From: Paracidovorax konjaci
Lineage (GTDB): Bacteria > Pseudomonadota > Gammaproteobacteria > Burkholderiales > Burkholderiaceae_C
Direction of reading: 5' to 3'
Assembly: GCF_900112675.1 (NCBI RefSeq)
Contig: NZ_FOMQ01000005.1
Location: forward strand, 310,001-374,000
DNA length: 64,000 bases
Shown: positions 26,814 to 35,203 of the stretch, piece after piece
Layout of the letters: the number at the start of each line of letters is the position of its first letter
Numbering within the stretch: the first letter of the stretch is position 1
The notes under the pieces: model-generated
What the model was told of the DNA's origin: nothing
The model's database searches: none
Seen by the model: only the letters and a program-made list of their open reading frames with translations
Position numbers and translations under genes: made by a program

Positions 26814-27422
26814 ATGAAGCTTTACTACAGTCCCGGTGCCTGCTCGCTTTCCCCCCACATCGCCCTGCACGAAGCCGGCCTGGCCTTCACCCCCGTGCTC
26901 GCCAGCACCAAGAGCCACAAACTCCAGGACGGCACGGACTACTACACGATCAACCCGCTGGGCTACGTCCCCCTGCTCGAACTCGACGACGGCACCCGCC
27001 TGCGCGAAGGCCCGGCCATCGTCCAGTACATCGCCGACCAGGCCCCCCTCAAGAACCTGGCCCCGGCCAACGGCACCCTGGCGCGCTACCGCCTGCAGGA
27101 GTGGCTGAACTTCATCAGCACCGAACTGCACAAGGGTTTCAGCCCGCTCTTCAACCCCGCCACGCCCGATGACTACAAGACCATCGTGCGCGAGAAGCTG
27201 CTGTCCCGCCTGCAATGGGTGGACGGGCAGTTCGCCGGCCGGGACTGGCTGCTGGGCGAGCATTTCAGCGTTGCCGACGGCTACCTGTTCACCGTCTGTG
27301 GCTGGGCAAAGCACGTGGGCCTGGACATCACCCACCTGAAGAACCTGGGCGCCTACCTGGAACGCGTCGGTGCGCGCCCCGCCGTGCAGAGCGCGCTCAA
27401 GGCCGAAGGCCTGCTGAAGTAA
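26814..27422 (+). CDS. Beta-class glutathione S-transferase
   Basis: 202 residues. KLYYSPGACSLSPHIALHEAG (Cys near 10) is the hallmark of bacterial beta-class GstA proteins. The N-terminal thioredoxin fold ends near 80 with LREGPAIVQYIADQ, and the C-terminal helical domain contains DWLLGEHFSVADGYLFTV. Cytosolic detoxification or oxidative-stress enzyme. A parS-like site follows 55 nt after the stop. Confidence 0.92.
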   Translation: MKLYYSPGACSLSPHIALHEAGLAFTPVLASTKSHKLQDGTDYYTINPLGYVPLLELDDGTRLREGPAIVQYIADQAPLKNLAPANGTLARYRLQEWLNFISTELHKGFSPLFNPATPDDYKTIVREKLLSRLQWVDGQFAGRDWLLGEHFSVADGYLFTVCGWAKHVGLDITHLKNLGAYLERVGARPAVQSALKAEGLLK

Positions 27423-27761
27423 CCCCGGGAATGCGGAGCGCGGTGCGCTTCGCCCCGGCCTAGGGTGGCGGGGTGTTGTTCCACGTGAAACCTTCCGCCG
27501 CTTCCGTTCGATGGGGTGGGCCTCTCCGGTCTGCGCAGAGCACACGCTCCCGGCTTGGCGGGCCGGCTGCCTAGCACAGCCCACCGCGGCAGGCTGACGC
27601 CTGTGCAGGCATTCCCCCGACGCCTCGGGTCTTGCGATGGCGCACTGCAGCATCCGCCGATCCGGTTTAATTTCGGTGCCGTGGCGCCCTCCTCCGGTGC
27701 CTCCTGCCGCAGCGGCACGTCTCGCCCGGCAGCCCAACGAACCGCAAGGAAACATCTGCCC
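27423..27761. other. Intergenic region with one parS-like site
   Basis: 339 bases without a supported gene. The only clear signals are the parS-like 16-mer at 27477 and a GCAAGGAAAC Shine–Dalgarno before the next start. Short in-frame readings through it lack homology and codon bias. Confidence 0.6.
27477..27492. promoter_or_regulatory. parS-like site
   Basis: TGTTCCACGTGAAACC, two mismatches to the parS consensus, intergenic; fourth member of the cluster spanning 22.5–27.5 kb. Confidence 0.72.
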
Positions 27762-28877
27762 ATGACCACTCTGTTCGATCCCGTCCAGGCCGGCGACATC
27801 GCGCTCGCGAACCGCATCGCGATGGCTCCTCTGACCCGCAACCGGTCTCCCCAGGCGATTCCCAAGGACATCACCGCCACGTACTACGCGCAGCGCGCCA
27901 CGGCGGGCCTGCTGATCACCGAGGCCACGGCCATCAGCCACCAGGGCCAGGGCTATGCCGACGTGCCGGGCCTCTACGGCACCGAGCAGCTCGACGGCTG
28001 GAAGAAGGTCACTGCGGCGGTCCATGCGCGTGGCGGCAAGATCGTGACGCAACTCTGGCATGTGGGCCGCATCTCCCACAACGACCTGCAGCCGGACGGC
28101 CAGGCTCCGGTGGCGCCTTCGGCGGTCACCGCCCAGTCCAAGACCTACCTGGTGGACCGCGCCACCGGCGAGGGCCGCTTCGTGCCCACCTCGGCCCCGC
28201 GCGCCCTGGCGCTCGAAGAGCTGCCCGGCATCGTCCACGACTACGCCGCGGCCGCACGCAACGCCGTGCAGACGGCCGGCTTCGACGGTGTGGAGATCCA
28301 TGGCGCCAACGGCTACCTGCTCGACCAGTTCCTCAAGACCGGCGCCAACCAGCGCACGGACGACTACGGCGGCAGCATCGAGAACCGCGCCCGCCTGCTG
28401 CTAGAGGCCACGCGCGCCGTAGTGGACGCCATCGGCGGCGGCAAGGTGGGTATCCGCCTGTCGCCCGTGACGCCGGCCAACGACATCGTGGACGCCGATC
28501 CGCAGCCGCTGTTCGACTATGTGATCCGCCAGCTCGCGCCGCTGGGCCTGGCCTACATCCACGTCATCGAAGGCGCCACGGGCGGCCCGCGCGATGTGGA
28601 AGGACGGCCCTTCGACTACGCCGCCCTCAAGTCCGCCTACCGCGAAGCGGGCGGCCGGGGTGCCTGGATGGTGAACAACGGCTACGACGCCCAACTGGCC
28701 GCCCAGGCCGTGGAAAGCGGCGAGGCCGACATCGTGGCCTTCGGCCGCCCCTTCATCTCCAACCCCGACCTCGTCGAGCGCCTGCGCAAGGACGCACCGC
28801 TCAATCCCTGGGATTCCAAGACCTTCTACGGCGGCGGCGAAAAGGGCTACACCGACTACCCGACCCTGGGCGGCTGA
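27762..28877 (+). CDS. Old-yellow-enzyme family alkene reductase (NemA-like)
   Basis: 371 residues, FMN-dependent TIM barrel reducing activated C=C bonds or nitro compounds with NAD(P)H. NRIAMAPLTRNRSPQAIPKD at the N-terminus, TQLWHVGRISHNDLQP, and GFDGVEIHGANGYLLDQFLK (catalytic His/Asn region) are diagnostic. AAGGAAAC upstream of the ATG at 27762 is a good ribosome-binding site. A hairpin follows the stop. Monocistronic. Confidence 0.94.
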   Translation: MTTLFDPVQAGDIALANRIAMAPLTRNRSPQAIPKDITATYYAQRATAGLLITEATAISHQGQGYADVPGLYGTEQLDGWKKVTAAVHARGGKIVTQLWHVGRISHNDLQPDGQAPVAPSAVTAQSKTYLVDRATGEGRFVPTSAPRALALEELPGIVHDYAAAARNAVQTAGFDGVEIHGANGYLLDQFLKTGANQRTDDYGGSIENRARLLLEATRAVVDAIGGGKVGIRLSPVTPANDIVDADPQPLFDYVIRQLAPLGLAYIHVIEGATGGPRDVEGRPFDYAALKSAYREAGGRGAWMVNNGYDAQLAAQAVESGEADIVAFGRPFISNPDLVERLRKDAPLNPWDSKTFYGGGEKGYTDYPTLGG

Positions 28878-28919
28878 CCGGCCGCGCCGCCGTGGCCCCG
28901 GGGCCACGGCCAGCCATGC

Positions 28920-28946
28920 ACAAGGGGCCCTCCGAGGGCCCCTTGT
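28920..28946 (+). terminator. GC hairpin after the alkene reductase gene, possible terminator
   Basis: ACAAGGGGCCC (28920–28930) and GGGCCCCTTGT (28936–28946) form an 11-bp perfect stem with a 5-nt loop. The T-run (about 28971–28978) is 25 nt away, so termination strength is uncertain. Confidence 0.5.
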
Positions 28947-28980
28947 GCCGTCCAGGCCACGATCTGGAGTGTTTTTTTGT

Positions 28981-29025
28981 CCATGCCGGCGTCTTTATTG
29001 CATGATTAGCTATCAAAACCATAGT
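28981..29025 (-). repeat. Diverged inverted copy of the repeated intergenic element
   Basis: CCATGCCGGCG at 28981 and AGCTATCAAAA further on resemble the reverse complement of the element at 20836/57071 (CCATGCCGCCG … GCTATCAA), with a changed middle. It lies directly upstream of the NIPSNAP gene, as copy 1 does for the hydrolase. Confidence 0.35.
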
Positions 29026-29038
29026 GAAGCCGAGCACC

Positions 29039-29356
29039 ATGATCACCTGCACCCTGCGCTACGTCATCGACCCGTACAAGCTCGCTGAATTCGAGCACTA
29101 CGGCCGGCTCTGGATCCCCCTGGTCGAGCGGTTCGGCGGCCGCCACCACGGCTACTTCCTGCCGTCCGAAGGCGCCAACAACATCGCGCTGGCGATGTTC
29201 ACCTTCCCCTCGTTCGCGGCCTACGAAACCTATCGCCAGCAATCGCTGCAGGACGGCGAGTGCCTGGCGGCCTTCCGCTACGCCGAGGAGACGCGCTGCA
29301 TCCTGAGCTACGAGCGCAGCTTCTTCCGGCCGGTTTTCGGCGCGGACCAGGGCTGA
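29039..29356 (+). CDS. NIPSNAP-family protein
   Basis: 105 residues; a dimeric alpha/beta-barrel (ferredoxin-like) small protein. RYVIDPYKLAEFEHYGRLWI and GRHHGYFLPSEGANNIAL fit bacterial NIPSNAP proteins, whose function is mostly unknown. The ATG at 29039 is preferred; a GTG at 29024 would add five residues. The TSUP gene begins 31 nt downstream, possibly co-transcribed. Confidence 0.82.
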   Translation: MITCTLRYVIDPYKLAEFEHYGRLWIPLVERFGGRHHGYFLPSEGANNIALAMFTFPSFAAYETYRQQSLQDGECLAAFRYAEETRCILSYERSFFRPVFGADQG

Positions 29357-29387
29357 AACGCCCGGCAGCGGCAACCGGTCCGGTCGC

Positions 29388-30140
29388 ATGGAAATCCTCT
29401 TCGTCGTCGCGCTGGGCGCGGCCGTGGCCGGCTTCGTGCAGGGCCTGTCCGGGTTCGCCTTCGGCATGGTCGCCATGTCGTTCTGGGCCTGGGTGCTGGA
29501 GCCCCGGCTGGCCGCCGCGCTGACGGTGTTCGGCGCGCTCGCCGGGCAGCTCGTGTCGGCGTTTTCCGTGCGGCGCGGCATGCGCCTGGGCCTGCTCTGG
29601 CCCTTCGTGCTCGGCGGCCTCGCCGGCATTCCGCTCGGCGTCGCCCTGCTCCCGCGGCTGGACGTGGACGCGTTCAAGGCCGTGCTCGGGACATTGCTGG
29701 TGCTCTGGTGCCCTGCGATGCTGCTGGCGCGGCACCTGCCGCGCATCACCGCGGGCGGCCGCTGGGCCGACGGCGCCGTGGGCCTGGCGGGCGGGGTCAT
29801 GGGCGGCATCGGCGGCTTCACGGGCGTGCTGCCCACGCTGTGGTGCACGCTGCGCGGCTTCGAGAAAGACACCCAGCGCGCCGTGATCCAGAACTTCAAT
29901 CTGTCCATGCTGCTGGTCACCATGGGCACCTACCTCGCGGGCGGCATCGTCACGCGCGACATGCTGCCGATGTTCGCCGTGGTGGCCCCGGCGATGCTGG
30001 TGCCCTCGCTGCTCGGCGCGCGCCTCTACATCGGCATCAGCGAGGCCCGCTTCCGCCAGGTGGTGCTGGGCCTGCTCACGGCGTCGGGGGTCGCGCTGCT
30101 GGCGGCGTCGGTGCCGCGGCTCGCGGCGCGGCTGGGCTGA
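29388..30140 (+). CDS. TSUP/TauE-SafE family membrane transporter
   Basis: 250 residues with seven or eight membrane helices. GFVQGLSGFAFGMVAMSFWA at the N-terminus and the internal repeat GGVMGGIGGFTGVLPTLWC are the TauE/SafE signatures. Proposed export or uptake of sulfonates or other organic anions; the substrate cannot be told. Converges with the kinase gene, 17 nt between the stops. Confidence 0.9.
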   Translation: MEILFVVALGAAVAGFVQGLSGFAFGMVAMSFWAWVLEPRLAAALTVFGALAGQLVSAFSVRRGMRLGLLWPFVLGGLAGIPLGVALLPRLDVDAFKAVLGTLLVLWCPAMLLARHLPRITAGGRWADGAVGLAGGVMGGIGGFTGVLPTLWCTLRGFEKDTQRAVIQNFNLSMLLVTMGTYLAGGIVTRDMLPMFAVVAPAMLVPSLLGARLYIGISEARFRQVVLGLLTASGVALLAASVPRLAARLG

Positions 30141-30157
30141 CACCGGCCAGCCGGCCC

Positions 30158-31645
30158 CTACGCGATCGCGAACACCAGCCCCGCGCGCAGCCCCTGCCCG
30201 TCCGGCCCGGTGCCCAGCACCAGGCGCGCGCCCAGCAGTTCGGCATAGCGGGCGACGATGGCCAGGCCCAGGCCCGCACCCTGGCCCAGCCGCTCGCCTT
30301 CGCGGCCCTGGGCCCAGCGCTGCAGCAGATCGGTGCGCTGCGCCTGCGCGATGCCGGGGCCGTTGTCCACCACGGCCAGCACCACGCAGCCGCCCGGCGC
30401 GCCCTCCACGGCGCCAGCCGCTTCGCGCACGATCTCCACGGTGATGCGGGGCGGCGGCCCGCCTTCCGCGGGCCGGCCGTAGCGCAGCGCGTTGTCGATC
30501 AGGTTGCCCAGCACGCCTTCGATGAGCAGCGGCTGGCCCGGCACCACCACGCGCTGCTCCAGCCCGCGCGCCCCCAGGTCCACGCCGGCCGCATCGGCAC
30601 GCGGCAGGAAGCGCAGCACGGCCTCCTGCACCAGCTCGTCCAGCGCCACGGGCTGGCGCGGCATGGCGCCGCGCACCTCGTCGGCCAGGGCCAGGGCGAG
30701 CAACTGGTCCACGAGGTGGCTGGCGCGCGCTTCGCTGTCGGCCACGCCGGCCAGTTGTTCGCGCCAGACCGCCGGGTCCTTGTGGGCGAGGCCGTAGGCG
30801 GCCAGCGCGCGGATGCCGGCGAGCGGCGTGCGCAGCTCGTGCGCGACATTGCCGGCGAATTCGCGCTGCGCGCGCACGCCCTGGGCCACGCGCTCCAGCA
30901 GGCCGTTGACGGCGGCTCCCAGCTGCTGCACGTCGCGCGTGGAGGCCTCCACGGCCACCGGGTCGAGGTCGCGCGCGGCACGCGCCGACAGCTCCGCCTG
31001 GAAGGCCGCCAGCGGCTGCAGGTCGTCCTGGATGGCGCGCCGCAGCCACAGCGCCAGCGCGACCAGCAGCAGCACCTGCGAGACCACCGAGTAGAGCAGC
31101 ACGCTGCGCAGCATGGCGCTGCGCGCATGCACAGTCTGCGCGGTGACCACCTCGAAGGGCTGAGGGTCGTTCACCAGCACGCGCACGGCCCGCAGCGCAC
31201 GGCCGCGGTGGCTGATGTCGGAGAAGCGGTAGGCATCGTCGCCCCGCGGCGGCGGCGCGGGCAGGCTGGCGTTGCCCGCCAGCAGCGTGCCATCGGGCCG
31301 CAGCACGGCGAAGTACACGGTCTCCACCTGGTCGAACAGCACCGATTTCAGCTCGCGCGAGGTCAGGGCCAGGTCGAGCGTCCCTTCCTTCAGGCGCACG
31401 TTGGCCGCCACCGCATAGGCATCGTCGAGCAGGGCGCGGTCAAAGGCACGCTGCGTGAATCCGTTGGCCACCAGCACCGAGATCGCCGTGCCGGCGAACC
31501 AGGTCAGCGCGAGCGGCACCAGCACATGGCGCAGCAGGCGCGCACGCAGCGACGGCGGTGACGGTGCCGGCCCCGCCGTCGCCGCATGCCCGGAAGGCGG
31601 CTGCGATGGCTGCTGCGGCAGGGGGTCCGGCCCGGCGGCGCTCAT
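30158..31645 (-). CDS. Sensor histidine kinase (TctE/2CSK_N type)
   Basis: 495 residues. The first membrane helix lies around 45–65, a periplasmic 2CSK_N domain spans to about 170, and the second helix around 170–190 (VLLYSVVSQVLLLVALAL). HAMP-like linker, then the phospho-acceptor EFAGNVAHELRTPLAG and HATPase boxes NLIDNAL, VDNGPGI and GAGLGLAIV. The ATG at 31645 overlaps the regulator stop (ATGA). Divergent from a CzcCBA-type efflux operon, so it may sense a divalent metal; TctE homologues sense tricarboxylates, so the signal is open. Confidence 0.9.
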   Translation of the reverse strand: MSAAGPDPLPQQPSQPPSGHAATAGPAPSPPSLRARLLRHVLVPLALTWFAGTAISVLVANGFTQRAFDRALLDDAYAVAANVRLKEGTLDLALTSRELKSVLFDQVETVYFAVLRPDGTLLAGNASLPAPPPRGDDAYRFSDISHRGRALRAVRVLVNDPQPFEVVTAQTVHARSAMLRSVLLYSVVSQVLLLVALALWLRRAIQDDLQPLAAFQAELSARAARDLDPVAVEASTRDVQQLGAAVNGLLERVAQGVRAQREFAGNVAHELRTPLAGIRALAAYGLAHKDPAVWREQLAGVADSEARASHLVDQLLALALADEVRGAMPRQPVALDELVQEAVLRFLPRADAAGVDLGARGLEQRVVVPGQPLLIEGVLGNLIDNALRYGRPAEGGPPPRITVEIVREAAGAVEGAPGGCVVLAVVDNGPGIAQAQRTDLLQRWAQGREGERLGQGAGLGLAIVARYAELLGARLVLGTGPDGQGLRAGLVFAIA

Positions 31646-32358
31646 GCGGCCTCCGTCGGCGCATCCCCGGGGGCGCCGGCCTCCAGCATGTAGCCCAGGC
31701 CGCGCAGCGTGCGGATGCCCGCGCCGCTGCCCTGCAGCTTCTTGCGCAGGCGCGAGATGAAGGCCTCCAGCGCGTTGTCGCCCAACAGGTCGTCGAAACC
31801 CGAGAGCTTGTCCGAGAGGGTGCGCTTGCTCACCACGCGGCCCGGCGGGGTCATCAGCTCCCAGAGCACTTCGAACTCGCGCGCGGGCAGCTCGAACGGC
31901 GCGTCCTGCAGGGTGAAGCGGCGTGCGCGCCGGTCCAGCACGAGCCCGCCCGCGCGGGTGCGGTCGTCGGCGCCCTGGGTGCGCCGCACCAGGGCGCGCA
32001 GGCGGGCCTCGACCTCGGCCAGGTCGAAGGGCTTGCCCAGGTAGTCGTCGGCGCCCGCATCCAGGCCGGCGATGCGCTCCTCGGTGCGGTCGCGCGCGGT
32101 GAGCACCAGCACCGGGGTGCGGTCGCCCCGCGCACGCGCCGCCCGCAGGACGGCGAGGCCGCTGCCCAGCGGGCTCGCCGGGGCCGCGTCCTGCGGCAGG
32201 TTCAGGTCGAGCAGCACCGCATCGAAGGGCTGGATGCTCCAGAAATGGTCGGCCTCGGCCACAGTGGTGGCGGCGTCCACGCGGTGGCCCGCATCGGTGA
32301 GGCTGCGCAGCATCACGCCGCGCAGCACGGCATCGTCTTCGACTACGAGGATGCGCAT
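31642..32358 (-). CDS. OmpR-family response regulator (TctD/QseB type)
   Basis: 238 residues. Receiver domain: MRILVVEDDAVLRGVML with the phospho-Asp in DAVLLDLNLP (about 50) and the Lys in DDYLGKPF. C-terminal winged helix: EFEVLWELMTPPGRVVSKR and ALEAFISRLRKKLQG. An insertion of ~10 residues (DAAPASPLGSG) after the phospho-site loop is slightly longer than usual. Likely binds the tandem repeat in the 190-bp divergent region before the efflux operon. Confidence 0.92.
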   Translation of the reverse strand: MRILVVEDDAVLRGVMLRSLTDAGHRVDAATTVAEADHFWSIQPFDAVLLDLNLPQDAAPASPLGSGLAVLRAARARGDRTPVLVLTARDRTEERIAGLDAGADDYLGKPFDLAEVEARLRALVRRTQGADDRTRAGGLVLDRRARRFTLQDAPFELPAREFEVLWELMTPPGRVVSKRTLSDKLSGFDDLLGDNALEAFISRLRKKLQGSGAGIRTLRGLGYMLEAGAPGDAPTEAA

Positions 32359-32507
32359 GGGCTGGAAGGGTCCGCAACAGGGGTTGGAAAAAGAGGGTCC
32401 GCGCCGCGGACCGTGCCTGCATTGTGGCGCGGGAACCCCGCCGCGCGGTGGCCCCGTCCCCCGGGCGGGGGCGCGCCGGGGGGTCTGCGCAGCGAAAGGA
32501 CGCTTCT

Positions 32508-32529
32508 GGTCAGGCAGCGGTCAGGCAGC
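32508..32529 (+). promoter_or_regulatory. Tandem 11-bp direct repeat upstream of the efflux operon
   Basis: GGTCAGGCAGC occurs twice head to tail (32508–32518, 32519–32529), 18 bases before the outer-membrane gene. OmpR-family dimers bind direct repeats of about one helical turn, so this is a candidate site for the regulator encoded at 31642–32358. Confidence 0.45.
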
Positions 32530-32547
32530 CCGGCCGATAAAGGCGCC

Positions 32548-33930
32548 ATGCGCCCCATCACCCTCCCCGTCCTTCGCCGTGCAGCAGGCACCCCGGCCTC
32601 GGCGGCCGCCCGCTTCGCCGCCGGCCTGCTGGCCTGCAGCGCCCTCGGCGGCCTGCCCGCAGCCCATGCCCAGGCCACGGCCCCGAACCCTCCCGCCACG
32701 GCCTCCAGCCCGGCCGGCGTGCCCCGCGGCACCGGCTGGACGCTGGCCCAGGCCCTCGCCGCCGCACGCGACAACAGCGAAGTCATGCAGGCCCGCCAGG
32801 AACTGGCCGGCGCCCGCGCCGACGTGCTGAGCGCCGACCACGCCCCGCTGCCCTCGTTGACCACCAAGGCCAGCTCCATCGATCTGCAGCACGGCCCCGG
32901 GCCGGGCAACGTGTTCACCCGCAAGCGCATCGACAAGTCGCTGGGCATCGACTGGACCTGGGAGCGCGGCGGCAAGCGGGCCCTGCGCACCCAGGCGGCC
33001 GAACGCACGGCCGATGCCGCCCACGCCGACGTGGAAGACACGCAGATCCAGCAGTTGCAGGCCGCCCTGGGGGCGTACTACGACCTGCTGGCCGCGCAGG
33101 ACCGGCTGGCGGAGGTGTCCGCCATCGAGCGCGGGCTCTCCGACGTGGCCCGCATGGCCGACCGCCGCGTGCAGGCGGGCGATCTGTCGGCACAGGATGC
33201 GGCCCGCACCCGCATCGAGGCCGACCGCGCACGCGCCGACACGCGCTCGGCCGAGCAGGCCCGCGATGACGCTGCCCTGGCCCTGGCGCAGGTCACCGGC
33301 AGCCGGGGCCCGCGCCTGGAAGCGGTGGACACGCCCTGGCCCGCGCTGGGCAGCGATGAGCCCGCCACCGACGCCGACCTGGCCAGCTGGGCCGAGACGC
33401 GCGCCGATGTGCGCGCCGCCCTGGCCCGCGCGCAAGCCGCCCAGGCCGCGCTGGAGGGGGCCGACGCGTTGCGCAAGTCCGACTGGACGGTGGGCGCTTC
33501 CATCGACCACTTCCCCGGCACGTCCACCCGGCAGGTCGAGCTGCGCGTGCAGATCCCCCTGCAGTGGGGCTACCAATACCAGGGCGAGATCGGCCGCGCC
33601 CAGGCCGACTATGCCAAGGCCCAGGACGCGCTGGACAACACCCGCCGCCTCGCGCTGCTGGACCTGCAGCACCTGCGGCAGGCCCAGGAGAGCGCCTCGC
33701 GGCGCGCCGCCGACTACGACCAGGGCGTGCTGCCGCGCGCGCGCCAGGTAGCCGACAACGCCGAGCTGGCCTACCGCAAGGGCGCCATCGCGCTCACCGA
33801 CCTGCTCGACGCCCAGCGCACGCTGCGCGCCACGCTGCTCGATGCGCTCTCCGCCCGTGCCGACTACGCCAAGGCGCGCGGCGCGTGGCTGCTGCGCACA
33901 CGGCCCCAGTCGCTCACCGGCATGCCCTGA
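32548..33930 (+). CDS. czcC: TolC-family outer-membrane efflux protein (CzcC-like)
   Basis: 460 residues. An N-terminal signal peptide (hydrophobic ~20–40, cleavage after AHAQA) leads into two OEP repeats rich in coiled coil (for example QQLQAALGAYYDLLAAQDRL and the C-terminal AYRKGAIALTDLLDAQRTL). Forms the outer-membrane exit duct for the RND pump. The ATG at 32548 is used since the signal peptide starts there. First gene of the CBA operon; the adaptor follows after 64 nt. Confidence 0.9.
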   Translation: MRPITLPVLRRAAGTPASAAARFAAGLLACSALGGLPAAHAQATAPNPPATASSPAGVPRGTGWTLAQALAAARDNSEVMQARQELAGARADVLSADHAPLPSLTTKASSIDLQHGPGPGNVFTRKRIDKSLGIDWTWERGGKRALRTQAAERTADAAHADVEDTQIQQLQAALGAYYDLLAAQDRLAEVSAIERGLSDVARMADRRVQAGDLSAQDAARTRIEADRARADTRSAEQARDDAALALAQVTGSRGPRLEAVDTPWPALGSDEPATDADLASWAETRADVRAALARAQAAQAALEGADALRKSDWTVGASIDHFPGTSTRQVELRVQIPLQWGYQYQGEIGRAQADYAKAQDALDNTRRLALLDLQHLRQAQESASRRAADYDQGVLPRARQVADNAELAYRKGAIALTDLLDAQRTLRATLLDALSARADYAKARGAWLLRTRPQSLTGMP

Positions 33931-33994
33931 AGCCGCCTGCCCGCCCCCCTTGCCTTCCGCCCCGCAACCGCATTCCTTCCCGGACATCCCGACC

Positions 33995-35203
33995 ATGATG
34001 GCTCCCCTCTCCTCCCTTTCCCCATGGCGCCCGCGCGCGCGCGGCCTGCTGGCCCTGGCCGCGATCGGTGCCGCATGCGCCCTGCTGCCGGGCTGCGGCA
34101 AATCGTCCGCCGAGGCGCCTCCCACCGCCGAACCCGCGCCGCCCGTCGTCCAGTCCGGCCAGCTCCGGTTCCCGGCGGGCCACCCGCAGCTCGCGCTGCT
34201 CGGCACCGCCGAGGCACGCGCCGCCAAGGACGTGGCCGTGGAGCTGCCCGCGCGGCTGGTCTGGAACGAGGAGCGCACCCAGCGCATCTATCCCGCCTTC
34301 GCGGGCCGCGTGACCACGATGCACGCCGACCTGGGCCAGGCCGTGAAGGCGGGCGCGCCGCTCGCGCTGCTGGCATCGCCCGATTTCGGGCAGGCCCAGG
34401 CAGATACCGCCAAGGCGACGGCGCTGCAATCGCTGTCGCAGCAATCGCTCAAGCGCCAGCGCGAGCTGTTCGAGGCCGGCATCGTCGCCCGCAAGGACCT
34501 GGAGCAGGCCGAGGCCGATGCCGCTGGCGCCCGTGCCGAAGTAGCCCGCGCCGCGGCGCGCACGCGCCTCTATGGCGGCGGCGGCGCGGTGAACCAGCAG
34601 CTCGCACTCACCGCCGGCATCGGCGGCGTGGTGGTGGAGCGCAACCTCAACCCCGGCCAGGAAGTGCGCCCGGACCAGTCCGGCCCCGCCCTCTTCGTGG
34701 TGACCGACCCCACCTCGCTGTGGGTGCAGATCGATGCGCGGGAAGCCGACCTGGCCTCCCTGCGGCCCGGGGACAGCTTCGTGCTGCAGGTGCCCGCCTA
34801 TCCCGGAACCAGCTTCACCGGCAAGGTGACGGCCACGGCCGATGCCATCGACCCCGGCAGCCGGACGATCAAGGTGCGCGGCGTGGTGCCCAACGCCGAC
34901 CGCCGCCTGAAGGCCGAGATGCTGGCCACCGCGCGCGTACAGGAAAGCCGCGCCAACGGCGTGGTGGTGCCGGCCGCCGCCATCGTGCTCGACGGCACGC
35001 AGCACGTGGTCTACGTGCGCCGCGAGGCCGGCGTGTTCGAGCCGCGCAAGGTCGCACTCGCGCAGGAAGGCCCAGGCGAGGTCATCGTCGCCTCGGGCCT
35101 GCAGGCCGGCGAGGCGGTGGTGAACCAGAACGCCCTGCTGCTGGCCCGCCAGTTCCAGGCCGCGGCCGAAGACGCCGCTCTCACGAAGAAGGCGGCCCCA
35201 TGA
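33995..35203 (+). CDS. czcB: RND periplasmic adaptor subunit (CzcB-like, lipoprotein)
   Basis: 402 residues from the first of two adjacent ATGs (33995 and 33998). A lipobox LLPGC (Cys near 33) anchors it in the inner membrane. Barrel-sandwich/lipoyl region RIYPAFAGRVTTMHADLGQA, a helical hairpin (KATALQSLSQQSLKRQRELFE), then beta-barrel and membrane-proximal domains. Links the pump to the TolC protein. The stop overlaps the czcA start (ATGA). Confidence 0.92.
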   Translation: MMAPLSSLSPWRPRARGLLALAAIGAACALLPGCGKSSAEAPPTAEPAPPVVQSGQLRFPAGHPQLALLGTAEARAAKDVAVELPARLVWNEERTQRIYPAFAGRVTTMHADLGQAVKAGAPLALLASPDFGQAQADTAKATALQSLSQQSLKRQRELFEAGIVARKDLEQAEADAAGARAEVARAAARTRLYGGGGAVNQQLALTAGIGGVVVERNLNPGQEVRPDQSGPALFVVTDPTSLWVQIDAREADLASLRPGDSFVLQVPAYPGTSFTGKVTATADAIDPGSRTIKVRGVVPNADRRLKAEMLATARVQESRANGVVVPAAAIVLDGTQHVVYVRREAGVFEPRKVALAQEGPGEVIVASGLQAGEAVVNQNALLLARQFQAAAEDAALTKKAAP

